A stretch of 64,000 nucleotides of DNA from Zea mays. Taxonomy: Eukaryota > Streptophyta > Magnoliopsida > Poales > Poaceae. The notes below the pieces were generated by a model. It saw nothing but the letters and a program-made list of their open reading frames with translations. It did not search any database and was not told the origin of the DNA. The DNA lies in NCBI RefSeq assembly GCF_902167145.1, contig NC_050097.1, positions 109,463,982 through 109,527,981 of the forward strand, in the 5' to 3' direction. The position numbers and the translations under genes are program-made. This document shows, one piece after another, positions 1 to 10,605 of the stretch. Each line of letters starts with the position of its first letter. The first letter of the stretch is position 1.

Positions 1-210
1 CTCTCGGAAGTTACCTTAACTTCCGACGGCTGGCCCAGGGCCTCTTGGAAGTTGGCTTAAGTTCCGACGGCCTCTCGGAAGTTGGCTTAACTTCCGACGG
101 CCTGCATAGGGCCTCTTGGAAGTTGCATATTCAGGCGTTGACCGGTCGCGGCAGGACTTAACTTCCGACGGTTTTGCACAGGGCCTCTCGGAAGTTAAGT
201 TTTTTAGGCT
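1..210. repeat. Left subterminal repeats of the CACTA element
   Basis: Repeated units of the type AACTTCCGACGG and its inverted form CTCGGAAGTTA alternate every 20-40 bases. The same motif recurs at 7260-7670. In En/Spm-type elements such arrays are the binding sites for TNPA. The array continues left of the window, so the true terminus is not seen. Confidence 0.85.
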
Positions 211-604
211 AATGGCGCGCGCTCGTCTCTGTCCGTCTCCCATTTTCCAGCCACGACCATCTCTCCACGGCTATCCGCGCTCCACCGCCAGGGCCTCTCG
301 CCGGAACGCCCTGCCGCTCACTGGAGCAGCAGACGGCCCGCCCCGGCCGGCTGCTCGGCCGCCCCGCGCCCGCCTGCTGCGCTCGCCCATTCCACGCGCC
401 CGCCCCGCCGCAGCCGTCTGCTCGGCAACCCCGACGCCGCCGGCTGCTCGGCCGCCCCGCATCCCCCGTCGTCTCCTGCTCGCCCGCCCGGCTCCGCCAG
501 CCACCGCGGCATGCGTGGCAGCCGTCGTCGGTCCGCCCCGCCCGCTGCTCGCCCGACCCAGCTCCGCAAGTCACCACCGTCACATCACTGTTTCGTCGCT
601 TCAG

Positions 605-870
605 GTATCTACTTTCGAGTGTTTTATTTTATTTTTTATTAAATATACTAACTTCTGAGAGTCAAATGATTTTAAACCATAGGAAGTTATGTCAATTAGG
701 CTAATCAACTTGAGAAGCTAACTTTGCATGTAATATAATTATGTTAGCATCTTGTTTGTTACAGATTAGTAATATTTTCGCAATATTGTCGTAATGTTGC
801 GGAACTTATGTGTCATAAATCGTTGCTCTAGCGGTCTCTTATGGGTGAATCACATGTTCTACTGTTTTAG
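605..870 (+). other. Probable 5'UTR intron of the CACTA transposase gene
   Basis: A donor CAG|GTATCT at 604/605 and a pyrimidine-rich acceptor TTTTAG|C at 870/871 flank an AT-rich stretch just upstream of the transposase ATG. The preceding 210-604 segment is very GC-rich (CCGCC and GGCTGCTCGGCC repeats), fitting a 5' untranslated exon. The splice is inferred from the consensus only. Confidence 0.5.
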
Positions 871-878
871 CATCAAAT

Positions 879-3800
879 ATGGTGGGTGAGGACCGTCGAT
901 GGATGTATGAAGGTTGGCGTATGAATGATCCCTCAGCAGAGTGGATAAGAAAGACAGATGATTTTATTGCTCGTGCTTTTACTTTGTCAAGAACTGGCAA
1001 AGATATGCGGTGTCCATGTAGTATGTGTCGTATTTATAGATGTCAACACAAGAGAACTCTGTCGGGACACCTTTGCAAATATGGCTACATGCCTGACTAT
1101 GAAGTCTGGGTGTATCACGGCGAGGAGTTTCCCCGTGAAAATGAATCGGAAGCCCACAACAATGACGACGTGGAATATGATAGAATGGATGAGATACTTG
1201 AAGATTTAAGGGGGGATCCTGATTTAGTGTTTCCACAAAATCCTGAGGAGCCACCTCCTCCAAAGGTTAAAAAGTTCTTCGACCTTCTTAAGGCTGCAGA
1301 AGAGCCGTTGCACGAACACACAACAGTTTCCATCCTTGCTTTCGTGACTCGACTTATGGCTATTAAGTCAAAGTTCGTGTTCTTGAACAATTGTTACAAC
1401 GAGCTCTTGAGCTTAATCAGCGAAGTGTTTCCACCAAATCACAAGATGCCGAAAGACGTGTATCAGTGCAGGAAACTGCTCTCTGGTCTAGGTATGGACT
1501 ATCAGAAAATCGATGTCTATCCAGATAATTGTATGCTGTTCTGGAAGGATCATGAGAATGATAGTAAGTGTCTAAAGTGTGGCAAGTCGAGATATGTAGA
1601 GGTTAAAAACGATGATGGTGAAATGGTCACATCAACTGTAGCCCAAAAGCAACTTCGTTATATGCCTCTTGCGCCTCGTGTTAAGCATTTGTTTCTTTCG
1701 AGGAACACAGCTAGGCACATGAGATGGCATAAAGAACGTGAACGAGAGGACACTCATGTGATGACGCACCCGTCTGACAGTGATGCGTGGAAGGCTCTAG
1801 ATGACTTTGATCCAGAATTTGCTAGTGAAGCGAGAAATATTCGAATTGGTTTGGCGACAGATGGTTTCACACCTTTCAATACGAACGCGGCATCATATTC
1901 TTGTTGGCCTGTATTTGTTATTCCATACAACCTTCCACCTCATTTGTGCATGAAATATGATTACATGTTTCTTTCCCTAATTATTCCTGGTCCAAACCAT
2001 CCTGGGAAAGGGCTGAATGTGATGATGCAACCCTTGATCGATGATCTCAAAAAGTTATGGAAAGGAGTCGAAGCATACGATTGCTACAAAAACGAGATAT
2101 TCACACTTCGAGTTGCGTATTTATGGTCTATTCATGATTTCATGGCATACAGTTTATTTGCTGGATGGAGCTGCCATGGAACTCTGACATGTCCAATATG
2201 TGGCAAGGATACAGATTGTTTCCGCCTTGAGTTTGGAGGGAAGATCTGTTACTTTGACTGCCAAAGATGCTTCTTGCCCCAAAAACACCCGTATAGGTTC
2301 GAGGTTAACACCTTTAAGAAGGGCAATATCGTGACAAAGGGACCGCCCAGGCGTCTGAGCGGAATAGAGATTGAGGCTATGCTTAATAATTTGAAAGAGA
2401 ATGAAAGTGGTGATGGATACATAGGTTTTGGAACCGAGCATAACTGGACACATAAATGTGGTTTATGGGAACTACCTTATGTTAAGGCATTGATTCTAAT
2501 GCATTACATTGACGTCATGCATCAGGAACGTAATGTTCGTGAAAGCATTCTAAGTACTTGCATGAATCTAGGCGACAAAACAAAAGACAATATAAAGGCC
2601 AGAAAGGACTTAGCAAAACTTTGTAACCGACCAACCCAGGAACTCGACGAAAATGGAAAAAAGCCATGTGCTCAATTTTGTCTAAAACCTAAACAGAAGA
2701 AAGAAGTAATGGAATGGTTGAAAAATTTGAAATTCCTAGATGGTTATGCGGCCGGGTTTAGGAGAGTTGTGAACTTGAAGACAAATAAAATAGCTGGATT
2801 GAAGAGCCATGATTATCATATAATGATGGAAAGGCTCCTCCCTATAATGTTCCGTGGGTACTTGAAAGTCAGTATCTGGAATGCGTTAGCTGAGTTAAGC
2901 TACTTTTGTAGGCAACTTTGTGCTAAAGAAATAAACAAAGATGTGATGGAGAAGTTGGAGACAGAAATTCCTGTCCTTATATGCAAGTTGGAAAAAATAT
3001 TCCCCCTAGGATTCTTCAATCCAATGCAACATCTACTTGTCCACCTTCCATATGAAGCTAAGGTTGGTGGTCCTATGCAATACAGGTGGATGTACCATAT
3101 TGAAAGGGCATTAAAGAAGCTTAGTTCAATGGTTGGTAACAAAGGAAGAGTTGAAGGGTGTATAACTGAAGAATTCAAATATAAAGAGGTAGCAGCCTTC
3201 ACGAGTGTATACTTTGCAGACAAGCACAATATCAATGCCCCTACATTGAGGTATCATGATGACAAAGTAGGGACCCGCAACAATCTCCAAATTTTTGAGA
3301 TTGAGGACAAGACTGTCGGAGCATCCACGGAATATCATCCTGAGCGCGAAGAAAAGTTGGACGCTTTGCTCTATATGTATGAAAATATGGATGAAATGAC
3401 TCAATATTTCAAGTAAGATGACTCCATATTTCAATTAAGATGACTCTATGTAGTAATCGTGTTCTGCACCTCATTTGTTTACTTGTTGTAACAGAGAATT
3501 CCAATCACAACTTAATGAGAAATTGTCCTCGAGGCAGTATGAAAACGCGCTTCAAGGAAGACATGGGAAGCCCAATTTCATTAATTGGTTTCGAAATTAT
3601 GTAAATAACCTAACACTCTTGTTCTACTTTATATATTTTGTTTTAGAAATCTAATTTCACCATGTGATTGGCAGTGTGACAAAATTCCAAATTTAGACGA
3701 GGACTTGCTTCAGATGTTTTACGCAATCGTAAAAGTCAGAAGCTACGGTCGTTACGACATTAAGGGGTTTCGTTTTCGTTCGACCAAATTTGAATGCACT

Positions 3801-4358
3801 CGTCCATTTGCGGCGACAAAAAATACTGGAGTTGTATGCAGGGCAGTCAATGATCGTGGAAGAGAGATGAACTATTATGAAGTTATTAATGACATACTCG
3901 AGTACGACTTCGCTGGGAGCAAAAATCTTAAGGTGGTGTTTTTCAAATGTGATTGGTTTGATCCCAATCAAGGGACTGTAGAAAACCAATTTGGCATGGT
4001 AGAAGTCAAACATGAGCTGAAAACAAGTGCATGTAGCAAATTTGTTCTTGCTCACCAAGTTGACCAGGTGTACTACATATCGTATCCATCTATAAAGCTG
4101 GAAGCCACATGGGTAGTGTACAAAGTTAATCCTCGTGAATAGTTACACACCAAGGGTGAATGGTTCGAGGCGGAAGTTGAAGAAATTTACCAAGAAGTTG
4201 AACTTCCGGCCAATTTTAATATAGATACTGAGGTTTTGCCAGAATCATTAGTGGGAGATCCTGATGATGTAGTAAGTCCCAAAAAACGGAAACAGAAGTC
4301 AAAGAAGAAAACATCGAATCGAAGAAAACAATTTGATCCTGATTTTGAATACGACTAA
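879..4358 (+). CDS. CACTA tnp2-type transposase, three exons, late in-frame stop
   Basis: Exons fit 879-3412, 3495-3600 and 3675 onward; the donor AA|GTAAGA and the acceptors keep one frame. The N-terminal ~100 residues hold a Cys/His-rich transposase-associated domain (PCSMCRIYRCQH). The tnp2 core follows, with the stretch from HLFLSRNTARHMRWH to EARNIRIGLATDGF, then a DUF4218-like region (GFRRVVNLKTNK to YRWMYHIERALKKL). The last exon carries a DUF4216-like domain. TAG at 4140-4142 ends the protein early. The same frame then runs to TAA at 4356-4358 and contains a basic, NLS-like SPKKRKQKSKKK. The enzyme would cut and paste CACTA ends in the nucleus. The start ATG at 879 lies just after the predicted 5'UTR intron. 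Confidence 0.85.
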
Positions 4359-4448
4359 AAAATAATTATATATTTATTGTTCATTTCAATACATTATGTT
4401 CATTTACATTATGCTCATTTACTAATTTGATTTTGTTTTAATAACAAT

Positions 4449-6985
4449 ATGTCTAAAAAGGTCAAGCAGCTCGCTAAGGGACTAGCGAGGAGAGCCTCCA
4501 TTTTTGGGAGAAAGGAGGACTTAGTGTTCTAGGGCACTAGTTCAAGCTCGAGCAGGCGTAGAGCTTTGTTGGAGCATGTTCCAGAGTTGCAGGGTCAGGC
4601 AGTCGGCGTACAGAGGAATGAGGTAACCAATATATTTGTTTTGTAATGTAATATTTGTATGAGTTCGAATAACTAAATTATTAATTTTGTTCTATAGGAT
4701 GAGCTTGAAGATGAGGAAGAGACAGAGGAGTGGAGACAAGTGGAAGATGTTGAGGATGTCCAGGGTAGGGAGGCGGAGACAAGGTGGGGTGAATGGCCCA
4801 ATGATGCAAGTGGGTGGCTAGGAGATGGAGGGTTGGGAGTTGGGGGAGCTAGTGGGTCAAGGGAAGGGGAAGCTGGTGTTGGAGGTTCTGGAGGAGGTTC
4901 TAGAAGCGGGGGAGTTGGAGGGTCTTCACGGGTCCGGAAGCCGCGGAAGACTAGTTGGGTCCCCCCTCCTAAAGAACCAGTTAACAAGGTTGAGATAATC
5001 CCGACTGGAGATGGGTAAGAGCATCTTTGCTTTGTTCTTATGTCTTACACATTGAGGATAAACAATTATTTTTTGAATTTGATAATTGTGCTTGTGTTGT
5101 AAGGGCTTGGCTGAATAGTAATTTCACCGGTAAAGATCGTGTAAGGCAAGTAAATAAAGTGTTGGGCAATATCTGTCGTATGAGATGGCCTGGATTGGTG
5201 ATTGAGGATGGTATTGAGGTCCCTTTCACAAGATGGGATCAATACGACCTTGCGGTTAACGCGCAACATGAGAATGCTCAAGGTGCAGTTTGGCACGACT
5301 TCTGGGTATGTTTATCTATCTTCTTGCCAAGTTATCAGCTCAATGATTGATTCATATTATGGATTCTTGACTATGTTTCTTTTTCAGAAATATTATAAGT
5401 TGCCTGATGGAGATACTCATACCGAGCATGCACACTCCGTGTTCCATAGGAACGCGACAGATGTTGTTGCGAATATGATGTACTATGTTCGAATCGAGGT
5501 GATTAATCAAGCTAAGTTGAGTAGTGAAGGACGACGTGCAACCAGTAAGAGCGGGGCATCACAATATGGACTTCCTATGACTGAGCAAGATTTTCTTCAG
5601 GTAATTGATGTTTTTGCTTATGTTGGAAAAAATTTCGTTCCTTGTATATGTTATAGTTACTTGTAAATGAATTGTGTTTCCGTAGCATTCGATTCCATGG
5701 ATAGCCGCCAATGATGCTGCTTGGCGTGCCTTATGCCGTTATTGGGCTTCAGATAATTTCAAGGCAAAGTCTATACGACAAAGTTCCAATCCCGAGTCGT
5801 ATCACAAGTATGGAGGTGATGATCACTTTCGTTTGGCAAAACGAATGATAAGTACATGAAGCTAGCAATGGTGTAGTGCCCAGTGATGATCATTTTTTGT
5901 TGATTGTATATGACTTGATGTCATTTCTGATTATAATGTTTGTCAAATGTACGTACAGGAAGCTAGCAGTGGTGTAGTGCCCAATGATGTTCAAATATAC
6001 CTGAGGGGGCACAGAGGACCAGATCCTGCAAACCCAGATGTGTTGTGTAGCCAAAAGGCAACAGATCGTCTGGTGAGTGTTTTGAAATGCTTGGTAGATT
6101 ATGTTCATATGAATTTTTGTATGTGCCCAGTGATGTAAGATTGCATTGTTCTTTTGTATAAAGGCTACATATGGTGAGGCAATGTCTAGTCAGCATGGAT
6201 CGGACTATGACTGGAGGACCGCACTTATTGATCCTCAGGCTGTGTATGCAAGTGGTGGAAAACCCCATGGAAGGTGTGGACTCTACATACCTTATCTTAT
6301 TTCATCGGTTTAAGTACAATAGATTTATTTTGAATCTGTCGTGATGTTACTTGTTTGAAGGTACTCGATGTTCGATAACGTCATCGACTCAAGCCAGGTG
6401 ACGGTTCAGAGGGGAGGTTCATCGAGGTCTGCTGCTCGTAGCTCCCGTCGCTCTACTCAGGATACTGCAGAAGTTGAGCGACTACGAGAAGAGCTTAGGC
6501 AACATCAGGAGCGACAAACGGTTCAGGAGGAATACTTGAGGCAACATGCTGCGCAACAAGAATACTATGCTACTCAGTTTCAGCAACAGCAGGCACTGAT
6601 ACAAGTAAGTTCAAAAAGATCTTTCATTTTAAGTTATGTATTGATTTAAAACACTCACATTAATGTGTTCGGAAATTTGGTAGCAACTAGCACAAGCCCA
6701 AGGGATACAGGTTCCGATGGCCCCCCACCTCCACCTCCCATACATTTTCCTTGGCCTTCACCTCCACCTCCACCTACCGAACATCAGGTATGTAAATTTA
6801 TCATAATTTACTTGTTATATTACGGTGTAACTCCATGAATGTCATTTGTATAGGTATATGAGACTCCTCCAGCTACCTTGCCGGCGCAGCAACAAGATGA
6901 CGGCTTAGACTTTGTCAATGCGCTCTTCGCTAGTGGAGGTAGCGAGCATCACTCTTCGATATTTCCTGATGTTGATCGGCAGTAG
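4449..6985 (+). pseudogene. TNPA-like CACTA accessory protein (Transposase_24 type), multi-exon, broken
   Basis: Exons I can support are 4449-4622, 4698-5014, 5104-5305, 5388-5600, 5686 to about 5846, 5959-6071, a stretch around 6164-6274, and further exons from about 6361 to TAG at 6983-6985. Frames join correctly through the first five. The centre (AWLNSNFTGKDRV to SKSGASQYGLPM) resembles the plant Transposase_24 family. A Gln-rich coiled coil follows (RLREELRQHQERQ), then a Pro-rich tail. Breaks are TAG at 4530-4532, a lost donor near 5847 beside a repeated exon start, and a frame change near 6700. TNPA-type proteins bind subterminal repeats; that role is inferred from position and family. 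Confidence 0.7.
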
Positions 6986-7249
6986 TGGGCTTCCATTCGA
7001 TGTGTTTTGTGAGACTTGAAACTTTTGTGTCTTGTGAGACTATTGTGAATTGTTATGTCGAGGTGGATTTGACTTGTGAGACATTTTGTGAATGTTATGT
7101 CCATAACTTTGTGACTTTATATATGCGATGATATTGCTGAAATGTTGTTATTATGTATGTGAGAGGTTATATGTGACACTTTGTGTATTGTGGCTTTTAT
7201 ATATATTTGCTATGTATGCAATATGGTGAATTACCAAAAATAAATTGCA

Positions 7250-7678
7250 TTTTTAGTGCTGGTCAATTTTACTTCCTAGAGGAATAGTAAACGGTAGGAA
7301 GTTAAGCTGCTAACTTCCTAGAGCTACAGTGAAACGGTAGGAAGTTAGGCTGCTACCTTCCTAGAGGGCACCAAAACGGTCGGAAGGTATTCTCCTACGG
7401 CCTGAGCTCTGGACTGGACGGCGTGAACTCTTAACTTCCGAGAGGGCGTCACCCTCTAGGAAGTTAACCATTAACTTCCGAGAGGCAGGCTGGCCTCTAG
7501 GAAGTTACCTTAACTTCTGAGAGGCCCTCGGAAGTTAACCTAACTTCCGACCAAAATGTTCTGACGGGCTAACTTCCGACGGTGTTAGCTAACTTCCGAC
7601 GATTTTGATAACTTCCGAGAGTTTTGCACTAACTTCCTATGGTTTAGGCCCTAGGAAGTTAAGCATTTTGGTGTAGTG
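7250..7678. repeat. Right subterminal repeats and terminal inverted repeat of CACTA
   Basis: More than a dozen copies of TAACTTCCGA/CTAGGAAGTTA-type motifs occur in both orientations, ending in AAGCATTTTGGTGTAGTG. The last bases are the TIR. These match the left array and delimit the element. The 6986-7249 stretch before them is AT-rich 3' UTR-like DNA without a gene. Confidence 0.9.
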
Positions 7679-7681
7679 GTT

Positions 7682-8193
7682 ACTCATCTCATATGCCTTA
7701 ACATTTTTCATTCCATCTTTCTCCATATAATACGAATTTACATACGTACCTTTGGCTTTACACATAAGACAACTCAAAGATACATCGAAGGCTAATAGAG
7801 ACGAAGCTTAAGGCCCTCAAAAGGTGACCTTGTGTATGACACCGTTCACCTATTTATAGGGGTGAGGTACAACTACGTATAAATTTACAAGCATGCCCAC
7901 AAAGTTTACAATTATGATTTACAAATATTACATGGGAATCATTGCCTTTTCACTTTCTTTCTTGTTGCACAAGTCTTGAACTTCTTCCCCTTTGTCGCTT
8001 TATGCACAAAGCTTTTCCCATGCTGAAGGTGGCGACCTAGGCTCGCACCTTCGCCACACATGTGTCTAGCCGAAACCTCTTCGCGGACTTCTTAGGCCGC
8101 ATGCCATCTTCATCCATACTTTCTTATATGCATGAAACACATTTTCTTATGCCGAAGGTCAGGTGTTTTGAGGATCTTTGGTAAAGTAGGCCC
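7682..8193. other. LTR-like remnant, no gene
   Basis: No open frame of interest. The segment CACCTATTTATAGGGGTGAG near 7846 followed by TTACAAGCATGCCC resembles the layout at 37670-37720 (CTATTTATAGGCGCGG then TTACAAGCATGTCC). Both may be degenerate pieces of the same LTR class. GAAGGTGGCGAC / CACCTTCGCC repeats lie near 8020-8060. The assignment is tentative. Confidence 0.3.
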
Positions 8194-9555
8194 CGTAAAA
8201 GGGAAATGGGCCCTTGGGCCATTTATATATTGTTTTGGTGATTAACTGCCAACACATTACATTAAGACTAACATCATCTTACATGAGCAATGAGCATAGG
8301 CATGTAAAACAAATTGAGCTTGGAAGAGGAAAAAATGCAAATCTATATGGTGCCAAGAGAAAAAGGTAAGCTCTGGACACTTAGTCAATTGTTTTGTGTG
8401 CTAATCATACTTGTATAAGTTCTAGGGACTTTATGAAGTCAAGCCAGAAGTAGCAAAAGAGACTTAGATTGAAAAAGGAGAAGGTGGACTGCTCTACGTA
8501 GCACTAGACGGTCCGGTGCTACCCAGTCCGGTGTGCATCGGATAGTCTGGTGCACGGTCCATCGAACAACCTGCTCTCGGGATTTTTAGCCTGCGTCGGC
8601 TACAATTCACCGGACCGTCCACATGGAGCGCCGGATAGTCCAGTGTGCCATCCAGCTAACGACTAGTGGCCACATCGGCTGGGGGCCAACGGTCACATGG
8701 TGCACCAGACGGTTCGTTGCCCCCCAGAACAGGAAACCGACCAATCAGGGATTTTGTAGTCGTTGCACTATTCACTGTCTGGTGTGCACCGGATAGTCCG
8801 GTGCACCCGTTGATAGAAGGCAACCAGATCCTTCCAAATGGAGCTCCAACGGCTCCTAGGTCCCTTGGGGCTATAAAAGGGACACCTAGGTGCATGGAGC
8901 TCTACACCAAGCATCCCTTGAACATCCTATAACACCGAGACACTATGACCACGCTTTTGCTTTAATAGATTGAGATTCGAGCACTTGTTTTAAGTTGTAA
9001 CTCTACTGCGTTGTCTCCTGTGCTCTTCTATCAACTTGTGTGTGTGTGTTGGTGTGATTTTGTCTTGTGTGTGTCACTAATCTCCCTTACTCTTGTGGTT
9101 TATTTGAGATCAAATTGTGTAAGGCGTGAGAAACTCTAAATTGTGGAGATTCCTCACAACAGGAAAAAACTTGAGATAAGAAAAAGAAAAGTGGTACTCA
9201 AGTTGATTATTGGATCACTTGAGAGGGGTCGAGTGCAACCCTCGTCTATTGGGACGCCACAACGTAGAGTAGGCAATCATTTTACGCTTGACCGAACCAC
9301 GGGATAAAAATCACCGTGTCATTTGTGTACTTTACTTTATTGCGATTCTATTTTTTTCTAGCACTTCACTTTACTTACAATATTGCTCTAAGTTTAATAC
9401 TCATCTTGTGAGAGCAATTAAGTGAAGAAGTCCTCTCCTCTCACACTCTTCATTCGAACTTGGTTTTTGGTTTCACTAATTCATTTTAGACCAAGTTTGT
9501 TTTTATTTAGCTATTTTAACATGATCATCTATTCACCTTCCTCTAGGTGCTCTCA
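8194..9555 (+). mobile_element. Probable solo LTR of a Sirevirus-like copia element
   Basis: The segment opens with GTAAAAGGGAAATGGGCCC and ends CCTCTAGGTGCTCTCA, the same style of end as the intact Sirevirus LTRs here (CCCTCTAGGCGACTATCA). Inside are several GGTCCGGTGC / CACCGGAC half-palindromes and a TATA box (GGGGCTATAAAAGGG near 8869-8883), matching the internal order of the 14498 LTR. No primer site or coding region adjoins either side, so a solo LTR is likely. I could not find a clean 5-bp duplication, and the first base (C for T) suggests decay. Confidence 0.6.
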
Positions 9556-10235
9556 ACCCTAACACCGGCCATGATTTGTTGGGCGATGGTTGATGGAGAG
9601 AGAGAGGGCATGATGTATGTTATTACATTGGATGAGCTTGTGTAGTGAAAATTGGCTGTACAGAAGCCATTCACTTTGCTAACCTTATCATTTGTACAAT
9701 TGGTCTATTTTGCTCTTTTAACAATTATTATTGATTAGGAGCAACTGTCTATTTTGTGGTCAATTAATATTTAATAGAGCGAGCTTGTTGATGATAGTTC
9801 ACATATTTGATTATTTATTTATAACTACATTGGCAACGTTAGCGACCATGGCCATTGATTGTTATACAAATAATTGTTTCCTCATAGAGTTAAGAGGTAT
9901 GTATAATTGGTTAACTAATGCCATCCCATCTACCTACCAAGCATGAAAGTTGGTTCATTGCATCTACACAACCAAACCAACATCTAACATGTATTGGCTT
10001 GTCAAAAAATAAAAGATCAAACACGCCCTATATGTACATGCGTATATGGTGTGTTATATTTTTTTGACTAAACATACTCGGCTTAATTTCAAGACTAGCA
10101 AGAGCTTCCCAAAACTTCTATTCAACCGGATCAGCAAATGGAATGCCTTAGACGTGAATATTGTGGCTGCATGCTATGCTTGAACCCAGTCAAAGCATCA
10201 TCACTACGTCAGTTTAGTTTGTTAGGATAAGAGCA
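9556..10235. other. No gene seen
   Basis: AT-rich DNA with only short open frames without recognisable motifs, and no repeat boundary I could define. It may be older intergenic sequence into which the flanking elements inserted. Confidence 0.4.
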
Positions 10236-10496
10236 TCTAAAAAAGGCAACGACTGCTATGCAAGCAGTCCTTATGTGAAAGCGTGCAAACAACCCATCTA
10301 ACCCATTAGATCGTGATCCAACCGTAGGTCACTTTAACACTTAAACCCTTCCACTAGCGGCTCAATAATCTTTATAAAAAAACCCCTAACAAACCATGGT
10401 TGTATCTCTGGTTGGATCGTAATCTAAGGATAAGATGGTTTGCTTGCACGCTTGCATAGAATGACTGCTTGCATAACAGTCGTTACCTCTAAAAAA
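10236..10496. mobile_element. Mutator-like MITE with 9-bp target duplication
   Basis: The element 10245-10487 (243 bp) begins GGCAACGACTG and ends CAGTCGTTACC. It is flanked on both sides by an identical 9-bp TCTAAAAAA (10236-10244 and 10488-10496). The first ~90 bases and the reverse complement of the last ~90 are similar throughout; the outer 25 differ at about two positions. So almost the whole element can fold into a hairpin. Nine-base duplications and long G-starting inverted repeats are typical of Mutator-like elements. It has no coding capacity. Confidence 0.8.
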
Positions 10497-10605
10497 ACCC
10501 TCAAACCAACCTCAACAGTGTTTTTAAGGAAAACACAATTTTAGTCGTCCAACAGTTCCCTCGTCTTCCTACTATATTATTGGTATCCCGTATCTAGAGT
10601 ATGTC

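Larger units (their letters stand above)
1..7678 (+). mobile_element. CACTA (En/Spm-like) DNA transposon, left end outside window
   Basis: The right end reads GGTGTAGTG at 7670-7678, the reverse complement of a CACTACACC terminal inverted repeat. It is preceded by dense subterminal repeats, and matching repeats lie at 1-210. Between them are the two genes expected of an autonomous CACTA element: a tnp2-type transposase and a TNPA-like protein with a plant Transposase_24 type domain. CACTA elements make 3-bp target duplications, so GTT (7679-7681) should recur just outside the missing left end. Both genes carry at least one premature stop, so this copy is probably not autonomous. Classification is firm; the family is not assigned. 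Confidence 0.9.

Noticed and set aside
1..210. Short spaced repeats resembling a CRISPR array (also 7250-7670)
   Set aside because: Repeats alternate in both orientations, are unevenly spaced and end in a CACTA terminus in plant DNA.
116..658. 180-residue ORF and opposing minus-strand frames at 209-583
   Set aside because: Low-complexity Pro/Arg/Ala translations of a GC-rich 5' UTR of the CACTA transposase gene.
879..3412. Idea that this is a domesticated host transposase gene
   Set aside because: It sits between CACTA subterminal repeats with a partner TNPA-like gene and carries a premature stop, so an ordinary transposon copy is simpler.
8189..9560. Target duplication for the probable solo LTR
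   Set aside because: GGCCC on the left and ACCCT on the right do not match, so I do not claim a duplication.
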